DNA of 64,000 nt from assembly GCA_907165135.1 (NCBI GenBank), contig OU015567.1, forward strand, positions 10,111,001 through 10,175,000, in the 5' to 3' direction. The notes under the pieces are model-generated. The model did no database searches. It had not been told where the DNA came from and worked only from the letters and a program-made list of their open reading frames with translations. A program made the translations under genes and the position numbers. Shown here piece after piece: positions 10,917 to 22,899 of the stretch; the stretch's first letter is position 1, and every line of letters starts with the position of its first letter. This DNA is from Oikopleura dioica. Lineage: Eukaryota > Chordata > Appendicularia > Copelata > Oikopleuridae.

Positions 10917-11329
10917 GTCTAAAAGAGCTTTTTGATCCAACCTACTCCCAAGTCAAGACCGAGAATTGCCTTGAAGACTCCTGAAAAGTTCGATTAACTC
11001 TTCCTCCCAACGTTCTCTCCATCAAAATCTTTTCCCCTGGCGTATCGCTTCCAAGCTTTTTCCCCTTCAGCCCTTTTTATAAATCTTTTTTATAAAAACT
11101 CTTTATGTTCATTTATTATTATTGTGCTCGCGAAAAACTTTTTTCCTACTCCTTTTTCCCTCCTTAATGTTCCTCCCTTTCTCTGAAAAAAACTGAAAAA
11201 CATCTTTATAAAAAAACAATGATCAAATTTCATTATTCTCGCGTTTTCTTCTTTTTGCTTTTTAAAATAACCAGTAGACATTTTTCAACAAAAATTCAGC
11301 ATAATCTCCGGTTACGTTTTTTTCCTTAA

Positions 11330-12065
11330 GGGACCTTGTCGAGCTAGCTGAGGCGCTACTTCAAGCGCGCATCATGTAATTTGGACTTGAGATATTCTGA
11401 AAATTCTTTTTGCATTCATTATCTTCAGAATCTCCTCGTTCTTCTCCAGGTTTTACTTTTTCTCTATCATAAGTAGTTTTGTTAGAAGTTCAAAAAAGAG
11501 AAGTTCAACTTCAAAAGGAATCAGCACTTACAATTTTCAAGATATAAAATTATAACTTATCTCATTGGAAAGCCCAGACAATTCTCTACAAAAGTTACCT
11601 AATGGGGTTATGATGACAATACCCTGTCGAGATCAAGGTGAGCTTTTCCGGAGTGGATCGGTTCCACAGCGGGCGTTCGCGCTGCGCGAGGCATTATTTT
11701 GGCTTGTTTGCGCATGATTCCCGCAAAGCGCGCGCTAATAACTTCGGATTACTGATTCTTACCACTCTATCACTGATTTTCATAAAACCCCATAAGGTAA
11801 CTTTTGTAGAGAATTGTCCGGGCTTTCCAATGAGATAAGTTATAATTTTATATCTTGAAAATTGTAAGTGCTGATTCCTTTTGAAGTTGAACTTCTCTTT
11901 TTTGAACTTCTAACAAAACTACTTATGATAGAGAAAAAGTAAAACCTGGAGAAGAAAGAGGAGATTCTGAAGATAATGAACGCAAAAAGAATTTTCAGAA
12001 TATCTCAAGTCCAAATTACATGATGCGCGCTTGAAGTAGCGCCTCAGCTAGCTCGACAAGGTCCC
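11330..12065. mobile_element. TTAA-flanked fold-back element, family 1
   Basis: 736 bp with inverted arms of about 284 bp (11330-11613 and about 11786-12065), nearly identical, beginning GGGACCTTGTCGAGCTAGCT. It is flanked by TTAA at 11326-11329 and 12066-12069. The roughly 170-bp centre has no convincing coding content. TTAA duplications are typical of piggyBac-group transposition, so this is best called a non-autonomous, piggyBac-like fold-back MITE; family assignment is inference. Confidence 0.8.
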
Positions 12066-12069
12066 TTAA

Positions 12070-12972
12070 CTTTTTGGTTTGTTTGATGATTTTTATTTAA
12101 ATCTTAACTGTGTCTGATTAAAAATAATATCGGGGCTAATTTTTTTACTAACCATTTTACCGAATTTCCGCGCTTTCTCCTTACGACTTGATTCTTCGGT
12201 TTGTATTCCTCAATTTTCAATTTTCAATTTCTACTTTTCATTTTTGTATATTCCTAAAAATAAGTGATCTTCCTCCTTATTATTCTCTTATCCAAACTTT
12301 TGAGCTTGCACCTTCTAAAATTGTACTTTTTGCCCTTTTCTGACCTTCCCCTACTACCGGTGCTACTCTTCAATAACCGCGATTCTACTCAATCTCAAAA
12401 TTCACAATTATCTCCATTTTTTAAATATGTAGCTTTACTAATCCTGGTGATTAAAATATCAATAATCGACGCAGAAAAAAAGATGAATAGGCGAATGTCT
12501 GCCTACATTTTTTATTTCTGTTTTCTTTAAATTGATAGTTCAAAAATTCAAAAATTTCAACATATTTTTTTGCTCCAAAAGTTCATTTTCTTTGTGTATC
12601 AAATTTTATTCTGGAAGGATTCTCTCTTGTGTTTCCCCAAAGAAATGTTCAACTTGCAAAGTGAGAGATGATATTCTTTAATATTGTATTCCTGCTCTTT
12701 GATATCGGACAAAATAAATTCTTATAAAATATGACCAAGCCTTTCTTCACTCATTTCTTTATGATTTGGGTGATAAAATACGGGCAATCTTTATGCGGGA
12801 TGGAAGGCAGGGCATTTACTTAGGGCACTCTTCCATGATTTCAAACCGTTCAACCTAAGGCGCACGATTTGCGCGCATGCAATCTTGATTTCCCGATCAA
12901 CCGTTTGTATTTTTCAAAATTGGTTTGTTCTCGCCACCAAGTGGGCCGCTTCCCTGACTCGAAAGTGACTCG
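12070..12972. other. Intergenic, no gene seen
   Basis: A+T-rich spacer between the fold-back element and the tubulin promoter. Contains a short tandem TTTTCAA tract near 12210-12230, similar to one at 5205-5237. No supportable gene. Confidence 0.5.
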
Positions 12973-12980
12973 TTTATAAA
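12973..12980 (+). promoter_or_regulatory. TATA-like box of the alpha-tubulin gene
   Basis: TTTATAAA about 100 bp upstream of the alpha-tubulin ATG. Confidence 0.4.
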
Positions 12981-13081
12981 CGGCTGGCCAGGAAAAAAAC
13001 GCTTCACTCCAGCCTTCGCCGAGATTTTAATATCTCGACAGAACCAGAGCCCTTGAGTTTTTATATTTTTACTAACTGATC

Positions 13082-14668
13082 ATGCGGGAAGTGATCTCCA
13101 TCCACGTCGGCCAGGTAATAGCGAGAAATACCAGAGATATCCTTAATAAACTCGTCCACACAATATCCTCAACTGTCTCTTCTAGGCCGGTTGCCAGATT
13201 GGCAATTCGTGCTGGGAGCTGTACTGCTTGGAGCACGGGATCAACCCCGACGGAACTGTTCCAGAAGGAATGAACAACGAGAATTTCTCGACGTTCTTTT
13301 CCGAGACCGGAACGGGCCAGTACGTTCCTCGATCCGTCTTCATGGATCTGGAGTCGTCCGTCATCGGCCAGATCCGTTCAGGAACCTACAAGCAGCTCTT
13401 CCACCCCGAGCAGCTCATTACCGGCAAGGTAAGTTTAAATCATGAGAACTGTCGTTAGAATTATTTTCAGGAAGATGCAGCGAACAACTACGCCCGTGGC
13501 CACTACACCATCGGCAAGGAGATCATCGACCGGGTCCTGGACCGAATCCGAAAGCTCTCGGATAACTGCACCGGTCTCCAGGGCTTCATGGTCTTCCACT
13601 CCTTTGGTGGCGGCACCGGAAGCGGTTTCACCTCGCTTTTAATGGAGCGACTTTCCGTTGACTACGGAAAGAAGGCGAAGTTCCAGTTCGCCGTTTACCC
13701 GGCGCCGCAAGTGTCAACTGCCGTGGTCGAGCCCTACAACTCGATCTTGACCACGCATACGACGCTGGAGCACACTGATTGTGCGTTCATGGTCGACAAC
13801 GAGGCCATCTACGATCTCTGTACGAAGAGGTAACGTTTTCCATTTCGCATGCTAAATCTAACAGTCAATCTTCAGACTCGGCGTCGAGCGGCCATCGTAT
13901 AGCAACCTGAACCGAATCATTGCTCAGGTTGTCTCCTCGATCACCGCCTCGCTGCGATTTGAAGGATCGCTCAACGTGGATCTTAATGAGTTCCAAACGA
14001 ACTTGGTTCCGTATCCACGAATCCACTTCCCGTTGGCGACCTACGCGCCGATCATTTCCGCCGAAAAAGCGTTCCACGAGTCGCTTTCAGTCGCGGAATT
14101 GACCAACGCTTGCTTCGAACCAGGCGGACAGCTGGTCAAATGCGACCCAAGAACTGGTAAGAGTCTTTCAAATGAGAGTTGTTCGAAATTTTTTAAGGCA
14201 AGTACATGTCATGCTGCTTGCTCTACCGCGGCGACGTCGTGCCCAAAGACGCCAACGCCGCCATTGCAGGCATCAAGGCCCGACGATCCGTCCAATTTGT
14301 CGACTGGTGTCCAACTGGTTTCAAAGTTGGCATCAATAACGAGGCACCCGCAGTTGTGCCAAACTCGGACCTCGCCAAGGTTCGACGAGCACTCTGCATG
14401 CTCTCTAACACGACGGCGATCGCAGACGCCTGGTCGAGATTGAACCACAAGTTCGATCTCATGTACGCGAAGAGAGCCTTCGTCCACTGGTGAGGACTTT
14501 AATTTTCCGACCAAAAACTTATATTTTTGAAGGTATGTCGGCGAAGGCATGGAGGAAGGCGAATTCTCCGAAGCCCGAGAGGACCTCGCAGCCTTGGAAA
14601 AGGATTACGAGGAAGTTGGAATGGACACCAACGACGCTGAGGGCGAAGAAGAAGACGAAGAATATTAA
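13082..14668 (+). CDS. TUBA: Alpha-tubulin, divergent, lacking the Lys40 acetylation site
   Basis: Six exons (13082-13114, 13186-13428, 13471-13829, 13876-14156, 14198-14489, 14533-14668), all GT-AG and in phase, 447 aa. Clear alpha-tubulin: GTP-binding GGGTGSG loop, [20 protein letters not shown] including the catalytic Glu (Glu254 in vertebrate numbering), the [11 protein letters not shown] region, and an acidic tail ending EEDEEY with a C-terminal Tyr. Unusual points: the start is MREV rather than MREC; the 37-48 loop reads [10 protein letters not shown], four residues shorter than usual, with Met at position 40, so the K40 acetylation site is absent. Other substitutions are scattered. It polymerises with beta-tubulin into microtubules. 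AATAAA lies at 14690-14695. Confidence 0.96.
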
Positions 14669-14689
14669 ATTTGTTCGATAAGTTCAACG

Positions 14690-14695
14690 AATAAA
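14690..14695 (+). terminator. Polyadenylation signal of the tubulin gene
   Basis: AATAAA 22 bp after the stop codon. Confidence 0.6.
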
Positions 14696-14699
14696 CTTC

Positions 14700-16534
14700 G
14701 TATTTTATACACAAGGTCTTATTGATTACAAATGTTTGTTTCATGCAGGGAAATTAGAAGATAATTGAAAATAAATTGTATTGAATTAATCTGGCTGATC
14801 AGAGTTTCGCTGAAATTCATTGTTTTTTTAATAGAACACTTTTTAAAGTTGAAACTTTAAAGTTTTGAGAAAGTCTTTTGATTTCCTGAAACGCTGAGCC
14901 TAGCTCATTCGCCGCTGACAAATCTGACAAGACTCTCGGAAGTGGCCCATCTCGAGAGCCGCTTCCTTTCGTACTTGCGCGCATTATGCCTTCGTTTATC
15001 AACCTTTCCTAACAATTCTGAAATCTAAAAAACCCTAAATCTTCCTCAGCGCTAAACAATCTAAGGGAAACGCGCTCGCGGAAATCCTCGGCGTCTGGAC
15101 TGCTTAGCTTGGCGCGATTAGAATTTTGAGGTTAGCCCAGTTGTCCGCAACGTTCCATCTAAGAGAGCTTGACCTGGCACGTTGGGGGACTCATTTTCGG
15201 GGAGAACAGAACAGTATTTTGTTCAAATAAGATCAACGCTGAAGTGAGCATTTCGAGTCCCAACGTCATCAGTCTCGCACTCAACTTTCAAAGTCTAGTC
15301 GACAAACTAGGGAAGAGTTCTGATATGAAAATGATAACTAAGTAAACTTACGTATAAACCCGTCATGTTCGCAAGAAATTTGCCGCAGAAGGCTAGTGGC
15401 ACTTGGAACGAATTTCGGCTATCTCGAATTATCTTAGGTACTTCTTTTCATCATTTATCGAACTTGAGGTTGCCTCGAACACTGTCTATTGTACACTTTC
15501 AGTTGATTTCGTCGTAACTTATGAATCATAATTTATTGAGAAATGATCTTGACTCGTCTGTCTCCTTGTCTGATAAGCCGATTTCTTGTTAGCACTTGGC
15601 ATTAACTCTCCGAAAAAGTACCTACCCTTTAGCTTTTTTTCAATAGATAATAATTCGTCCCTCAGCCGCAAATAACGGACAGAGCTTAAAAGGATAAAGT
15701 ACTGTACTGACAGCCAGACGGTCTCAAGCTTCATGGTTCTAACCGACAAAAAGAAAAACTTCGGCGAAATTATCATCCAAGTGCCTCGAAATCGGTTGGT
15801 CGTAGTAGTGACGCGCGGCGCTGCAGAGCGATTTTCTCTTTCGCGCGGCAAGTTTTCATGAAAAATAGGTGTACGAATTAAGCACAGTAAGGAAATTTCT
15901 TGATCGTTGATACTTTTTTTACAAGAGAGCTTTACGACATTTTGTCATTGACGAAGAACGTGAGAGATGATTTGGCTGATTTTGTTGAGTTCTTCAGCAG
16001 GTAGATTTTTTTTGAAAAATAATCCTTTCTGAATAAGGACCTTTTGAAAAATTTTGGAAGATGCTTAATTTTTATGTTCAAAAAAATCATTCAAAACAGC
16101 GAGTACGAATGTTATTTATTAATCCCCTTCTGAGCGAAAAATTATTCAGCCATTATTTCTCATTCTAACCATTTTTCTTAGTCATTTAGTCAACGAATAA
16201 ACCAGAAAATTTTTAGTTTTATATAATTAAGAAAATCATTAATTCCCAGAAAAATGATTTCAAACGTCATGCGCACTAAGTCTAGCAATCCAATATTCTC
16301 ATAAATTCAATATTCTACGATTGAATAACACATCTGTTATTGAAAAATTCCGCTACGTCAGTAAATTAGACCAAAGTCCACCGCTCCAAGATTAGAACCC
16401 GCGGATAAGAATGCAAATTGCATCGCCAGAAAATGAAGAAATTTTCTTCTAAGCTCAGCAGTTACGCTTTAAAATGGCTAAAACATATTGCTAATTTCTG
16501 GGAAACATTTTTTGAACTTGTAGGAATTTGACGC
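14700..16534. other. Intergenic, only weak open frames
   Basis: No gene that can be supported. A 61-aa minus-strand frame at 14817-15002 and a 110-aa minus-strand frame at 15519-15851 are present without splice or domain support. Confidence 0.4.
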
Positions 16535-16542
16535 TACTAAAT

Positions 16543-16970
16543 CAGGGTTCGGTATTTTGAATTCGTCGAAAAATTCGCCAATACACGCAGCGAATATGCT
16601 CTTTTCTTAAGCGAATGAGCGATTGTTCGCGAATCGCCTATTCGGGCGAATATTCGCTCGAAATTGAGCGTACAGCCCTGGATTGGCTGAACTCCAGGGC
16701 CGCGGGCGAGAAAAGGGTGGCGCCCGCGAGCTATAAGGTTATTTGGGCGGTGAAAATAAAATTATAGGCTGCGCAACGTCAAAGCCCGACCAATCAGAGC
16801 GCGCGGCAAAGCGAATATTTGAGAAATTCGCTGAATTTCTGAAAAATTCTCCGAGAAAATTCGTTTTCATTCGTTTTGCATATTCGCTCATTAGAGAATA
16901 TTCGTAAACGAATAAATAGAAATTCAAATGAAAAACGAATAATTTTGCGAATTCAAAATACCGAACCCTG
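16543..16970. mobile_element. hAT-type MITE with perfect 8-bp target duplication
   Basis: 428-bp element ending in perfect inverted repeats starting CAGGGTTCGGTATTTTGAAT (16543 onward) and its complement ending at 16970. It is flanked by TACTAAAT at 16535-16542 and 16971-16978. An 8-bp duplication with CAGGG ends is the hAT hallmark. The interior is rich in GAATATTCG and CGAATA repeats and has no transposase, so it is non-autonomous. Confidence 0.9.
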
Positions 16971-17384
16971 TACTAAATACCGGTTTCGCTCGATAATTCT
17001 AGTGAGAGAGCGCGGTAGCGATGGTTTTCTGCGAAGATCTAAGAAAAACTTTAAAAATAAATGATAAAAGTGAGCTCTCCTCATTTTAGGTTAGGTTGCC
17101 GAGATCATGGGCCCCTTTTCTCCCATAGAAACTTGCGATTCTAAAAAGTGCAATCATCTAATAATAATTTCGGGAAGTCCGGATGAGCTCAATTTGTAAA
17201 CTGGGTAGAGTTCAACCCTTCCGCAAAATTTTGATTTCGTTGAGCTGGTCGCCTCTATTATCCGTTGCAAATTTCCCAAAAGATGCTTCAACCGAGATTC
17301 ACCAAAATGTGGTTTTCGAGGAAAACCAACGCTAACACTAAAAACGTCGAAAATGAACGTGGAGAAGTAATTAACGATTTTCAG

Positions 17385-18840
17385 TTATACATGCTAACCC
17401 GTGGAAAAGAATAGAGTGCTGGAGTTGCGACAAAGGAGGTCACGTGCGCGGCAACAATTTCGGCCCAGAAGAGTGCCAGAAATATGGCAAAATGGTGACT
17501 TGCAATCCGGGCGAGGTAAGACCAAGCGAAAACAAGCTTTATTACTTGAAATGCTAAAGTTATGAATAGCGCGTGCGATTTTCTCAAATCTCAAAATGCA
17601 AATTGCAAAAATTCAATCTCCGAGTTTCGAATTTAGAGCCACCCAAACTCGGAATAAATTCAATTTCGAAAAGGTGTCGCTCAGATAACTCCCCGACAAA
17701 AATGACTTGTCTACTTGTCAAAAAATGTTCTCCGAGAAAAACTCCTTTCAAAAAACGTTACGATCCTGATGATAACCATCATCAAAGCTTTTTTAAAAAA
17801 AGTGAAAACAGGTTCATTCCACAACAAAAGCTTTGAATTCCGAATGGATTCCACGTACCACTTTTTCGGTCGAGCCTTCCTAGAATATGAATTTGCGGCA
17901 ATTTTTTTTTCAGTGAAAAATATAAATTGTACCACTTTTGGAAATGAAAATGTATACAAATTGCCCTCACGTTTTTAAATTCCCCGATGTACGGTATCTT
18001 CTCAGCCCTCAAGCACCAAACCCTTTAAACCAAAATAATGACCCAATCTTTATTTATCGCCGAACTGCGCACAAGCTTAGTCTGGTACCGCGAAAAGGAA
18101 TTCGTTGCATCATCGTGCTCCGTTATCACTTGAAGCACCTCTCGGCGGCTGATCAAACTCGACCGCTTCTTGAGGATATAAAAATGCTCGTGCCAAATAC
18201 TCTCTTTAGGCATTTCAAGGAAAAAACGTGGACGAAGGGGTTTTTGTCCGTTGATGAGCCATTTTACTGATCAAATAAAAACAAACTCCGCACATTTCAA
18301 AACCGCGAGTTTTAGAACTTACAAAACTTCTGGCTTTTGTAAATTTTCTCAGCTCGATCTGCGGGTCACATGATAAGGCGGCCAAGCTCCTTCTCGCTGT
18401 GCTAGAATTCGCTAATCCGATGGTTCACATTTCCTTGAATCGAACGTTGATATAACTGGGAGGAATTTTCCTCCCTTCCTTTACAAGCCGCAGCTAATTT
18501 TATTTTAGATTTGCGCCGCCGAGATCAGATTTGAGCAGCCAGACTTTGAAGGCAACTTTAAAAGCATACGGGAATGGAGAGGATGCAAACAAAGAAAAGG
18601 GATGATAAAAATGTTTTCAGAGAGCAAAATACCTATATTTGATTAAAGAATTTCAAAGTCGGGTAGACAGAATTTATCAATCTCTCGTGTAGACAAGCGT
18701 GTTTTGGACAGCTCAACCTCAACAGCGACCATTGTTACCAGCAAAATATCAGAAATCCTCTTCTGTGCGCCACTTGCTGCGATAAGAAAACGGGTTTCGG
18801 CAATCAGCGACTTAGGCACTACATATTAGCGTGCCTGTAA
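17385..18840 (+). CDS. LU (Ly6/uPAR-like, three-finger) domain exons
   Basis: Three phase-compatible exons: 17385-17515 (ECWSCDKGGHVRGNNFGPEE, later CQKYGKMVTCNPGE), 18509-18612 (ICAAEIRFEQPDFE, then REWRGCKQRKG) and 18693-18840 (ACFGQLNLNSDHCYQ, then LCATCCDKKTGF). Cys spacing, beginning CxxC and ending in CC close to the C-terminus, matches a secreted or surface LU domain. The first exon starts mid-codon, so a 5' exon with signal peptide is missing; a candidate ends near 17309 at GATTCACCAAAAT|GTGG. The frame reaches TAA at 18840, but a donor-like GTAAGT at 18837 or a phase-1 donor near 18798 could join it to the EF-hand/sushi exons downstream, giving one larger gene. Function is not known; LU domains usually mediate extracellular protein binding. 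Confidence 0.6.
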
Positions 18841-18866
18841 GTTCGAAAATCGAAACCCAATCATAG

Positions 18867-21800
18867 CCCGGCTGCAACTTTATCAAGCCGATTGAGCAGC
18901 AAATTGCAGAAGCGGAACAAAGAATCCTCGAGAATCCTGGATCGGCGGATACGGAAGAAGTCGAGTGCGTTTTCAAACTGAAATTTAATTTGAACATGTT
19001 TTTCTCGATTTTTGACGAAAATGACGACAACCAGGTCGACACGGCGGAAATTTTGCAGTTTGGGAAAAATCGAAACATGATTGGAATGTTAAATCTCGCT
19101 GGTATCTTACTTGGGAAGGGTGGAATCAAGGATTATTCTAGCGTACGTGGTAACGCTTTACAGGAAATGGTGTGAGAAATCAGAGATCGCGCGTTGTACT
19201 CCTTAACAAAAATGTAATTGAGATAAATTATATCTCAGCCATTGAAAAGGGAGCAAATCAAAAGAATTCGAAAAGGCCTCTACAACATATTTTTATTCGA
19301 TGTTCCAAAGATTCGATACAAACGGAAATCTGGAACTCAGCAACCATGAATACTCAAATCTGCTGAAGACTTACGCCGATGATTTTCTAAAAACTTGGAC
19401 GAAAGAGCATCGAGATGTGAAACAAATGGCTTGGCAGATGAAAGCAGCAAAGCCATTTTCGTACAAGTTCTGCGACTTTGTGAAAAATTACGTCGAGCAG
19501 TTTATGCTCCAAGGAGAGACAATTCAATGCTCGAGTTTTGAGGAGTCCTTGATGGAAAAGGGGTACTATTCGACGGTCGAAAAGTGGAAGTGTTCGGACG
19601 AAGAGCATCTGCTTGCCTCTGGAAAATACCAATTCCAGGCGATCTGCGCTATTGAAAAGTGTAAACCAGGTCTTGTCATCTCTGGAAAACCATCGAAATG
19701 CCTGGCAACCGGGCAATGGTCCGCTGGAGAAGCATGTGTTCTGCCAACCTGTTCAGAAATGGTGCCCGATGCTTCAAAAGGACAACTTGGTTACATTTGC
19801 CACGATTCAGAAGATAACCGCATTGATTTTAAAGGAGAAAAGGCCATTGGCGACACCTGCAAAGTTGTTTGCAAGATGGGATTCCAGAACAAGTTCGCGA
19901 AGGGGATGAAGTGTGGAGATGACGGTGGATGGAAAGGCATGGCGCAGAAATGCGAAGAAATGTCAGAAGAAATGATGAGGACGGACAAAAACAGAACAAA
20001 TAAAGAGATGCTTGAATTGCTACTGATTGGTCCCACTAAGTCACCATACCGTCAACTGACAACGAAGAAGACCACAACCAAGAAAACAGCAACAAGTACT
20101 ACCACAACAACTACGACAACATCTTCAACGACAACAACAACGACTACTACAACAACAACCACCACATCAACAACTTCGACAACGACAACTACAACAACGA
20201 CAACAACTTCAACAACGACAACCACGACAGCTACGACTACTAGTACAACAACAACAACTACTACAACTACTTCGACAACAACTACGACAACACCGACGAC
20301 AACAACGACGACAACAACTACTACTACAACAACTACGACATCAACAACAACTACGACATCAACAACAACAACAACAACAACTACAACATCGACCACAACT
20401 ACCAGCACAACGACTACAACAACCACAACAACAACGAAGTCAACAACCCCAGCACCAAAAGAATGCTCTCCGATAAAACTCCCATTGAACGGGAAGGAGT
20501 TCTCGTGTGACTCAAGGTTTATTTTCAAAAATATTGCAATTTAATTTTAAGGATATAGCCTTGAATATTGAACTTTCGTAGCCCCGAATCCCTGTTACGA
20601 ATTAATTCATTTTCAAATTACCCTACCTAAAATTCATCGTTGATTTCGAAAATGACATTATTTTCAGTACTTTCTAGGCTGTTAGTACCTAAAAATCGAC
20701 TTTTAAATAATATAGACCGTCGTTCTCTGAAAAATTCCATTAAAAAGGTAAATCTGGATTGATGATATGAAAGACTGAAGCCTTATCTCCAATCTAGCGG
20801 TGGATTTTGTAAAAATATTGAAGATTACGGCTTCTAGTTACTGGTTTATGATTGTACTTGGTAATGGAGAGTGGCGCGCGCTGCCAATCAGAGCGAGGGG
20901 AGAATCTCAGTAAGATTTCGTTCAAGCTGTCGACAAAATTTCTCGTGTAAAATCGGATGAGCGATGGCTGAGTGAGATTTTCCCCTCGCTCTCATTGGCT
21001 GCGCGCGCCACTCTCCTTCTCGAAGTACAGTCAAAAACCAGTTCCTAGAAGCCGTGATCTTCAATATTTTTACAAAATCCACCGCTAGATTGGAGATAAG
21101 GCTTCAATCTTTCATATTATCAATCCAGATTTACCTTTTTAATGGAAATTTTCAGAGAACGACGGTCTGTTTTATTTTGAAGTCGATTTTTAGGTACAAA
21201 CACCATAGAAAGTAATAAAAATAAGGGTTTCTTCGAATTCTACGCTGGATTTTAGGTAGGGTTTCTTTGAAAATGAATAAATTCGTAACAGGGATTCGGC
21301 GCTACGAAAGTTCAATATTCAAGGCTATATCCTTAAACAAGTTGACTTAATTTTTGTAGGTTTTCTCTGAATAGAAAATGCTCCTTAGTATGTAATGAAA
21401 AGTATGAGCCAGTCGGCGAGCCCCAATCGTGCTCACCAGACACGGGCGAATGGAGTGGCAACGCTCAGCTGTGCAAATTAACCGGCTGTGGTGATTTACC
21501 GAGAAAAATTGACGAAATGACCAACGGTTACACTTGCACCGACTCTAATCGTCTTATTTCTCAATGCCGGTTACGTTGCCGCGCAGGTTATCGTCACAAT
21601 AATGGAAAGCTTGCACAATGCCGAAAAGACGGCACTTGGGATTTAGGCACTCAGGAGTGCGAAAAGATACCAGAGTGTCCTCTCAATATTGAAATACAGG
21701 GCGATGGAATTACTTTCTGCAATGGCAATAAGCCGGGTTCTACTTGCGATGTTGATTGCCCGTTCGGATTCGCTTTGGAAGGCGATTCGACCCTGACGTG

Positions 21801-22899
21801 CTCTTCCGAGGGAAACTGGATTGGGAATGCAACATGCATCGAACCATGGTGTGATCCTCTTGGTATATTTCAGCCCTTAAAATGGAGATAATTGGTTTTT
21901 ATAGATGTTGAAAACGCGAAGATTAACTGTCTTGATGATTACGCCCAGCTTGGTACCCGCTGTCGAGCCACTTGCGATAGTGGATATCGCTTCCGAAACG
22001 ACGTTAAAGCGAACCTTTATACAGTAACAAGATTGTAAACTTTCTTTTGAGATAAGCAAATTTTCTAGTGCGGTGAAGAGCGTACTTGGGAGCCGCGACC
22101 GAGACCCTGCCAGCCCATTTACTGTAATTCAAAGGACCTTTATTCTATTTTAGAAGGGGATTCAAACCTTCTGACTAATTGCACAAAGGAAGAAGAAGTC
22201 AATGATGGAGGTAAGTGCGAAATTTCTTGTTCAGGTGGGTCTCGACTCGAAGGACCTAAAGAGGTCACGTGTTCTGACGGAGCTTGGCTCGAGCTTGATT
22301 TCATGAAACCGAAGTGCTTGGCTCCAACTTGTCCAGATCTTACGTGAGTATTTTCACCTTCGGAATCAAGGAAGAGAATCGATTTTTCAGAGATCAAACA
22401 AAAATCTCCAAAACCACGTGCGGAGCGCTAGACAATGGGCGCGTCAAAATCGGCGAACAGTGCGAAACAACCTGTATTGACGGATTTGAAGTAATCGGCC
22501 CGTCATCCGTTACGTGTAACGAATTTGGTGATTATGATGGCGATTTGGGTCGTTGCCAGAAAGAATCGAACAAAAAGTGTAAGGAGGCTGAGTTCTCGCC
22601 GAACGCGGACTTCTTAAGCGATCCAACTTGTGTTGGAGAAAAGGTATTCTTTACAAACGGATAATATGAACTTTCAAATTTCTGGCAAAGAGTCAAGTCT
22701 AAAAATTGAGTTTTAGAACGGCGCCTGCGTCGCTTACCGTTTCCAATGTCAGGAAGACGGGAAAAAGCGCCAGCTCTCCTGTAAGAGGAGGCTGGACCAT
22801 GAATCCAAAGAAGCTTTGCGTCAAATAATCAACTCTATGCATATACAAAACCAATATTTATATCAGCAGTGCCGCGTACAACCTCAAAAGGAAAAATAA
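18867..22899 (+). CDS. EF-hand, Thr-rich mucin and sushi (CCP) domain extracellular protein
   Basis: EF-hand 1 (DENDDNQVDTAE, 19014-19049) lies in an exon from about 18867-18888. EF-hand 2 (DTNGNLELSNHE, 19315-19350) opens a long exon of about 19272-20516. That exon continues with Cys-rich sushi-like modules and then about 130 codons of nearly pure Thr (20080-20445). Further sushi exons follow at 21360-21862, 21905-22023, 22069-22343, 22391-22643 and 22717-22899, with repeated C...C...GxW...C patterns. The Thr tract is expected to be heavily O-glycosylated, so this is probably a secreted matrix or mucus protein that binds calcium. The join between the EF-hand exons is unresolved: donor 19068 or 19168, several acceptors. 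Intron 20517-21359 holds a transposon. The last exon shows a possible 1-base frameshift near 22783. The upstream LU exons may belong to the same gene. Confidence 0.7.
20551..21332. mobile_element. TTAA-flanked fold-back element, family 2, inside an intron
   Basis: 782-bp element with long inverted arms, starting GGATATAGCCTTGAATATTG and ending with its complement, flanked by TTAA at 20547-20550 and 21333-21336. It lies wholly inside intron 20517-21359 of the sushi gene. Removing the element and one TTAA leaves an intron of about 57 bp, the normal size here. The arms are unrelated to the element at 11330. Confidence 0.85.
22363..22380 (+). repeat. Dispersed repeat A, copy 2 (inside sushi-gene intron)
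   Basis: GAATCAAGGAAGAGAATC in the 47-bp intron 22344-22390, just before the 3' splice site, as in CDV3. Confidence 0.75.

Noticed and set aside
14817-15002. Minus-strand 61-aa frame
   Set aside because: Some coding-like composition, but no neighbouring exons or family match.
18837-18887. GTAAGT ... CAAG as an intron joining LU and EF-hand exons
   Set aside because: Intron size (51 bp) is ideal but the phase does not lead into the EF-hand frame; other donors are needed if the genes are joined.
20052-20528. 158-aa minus-strand frame of almost pure Val
   Set aside because: It is the reverse complement of the ACA/ACG/ACT Thr repeat of the sushi gene; open by composition only.
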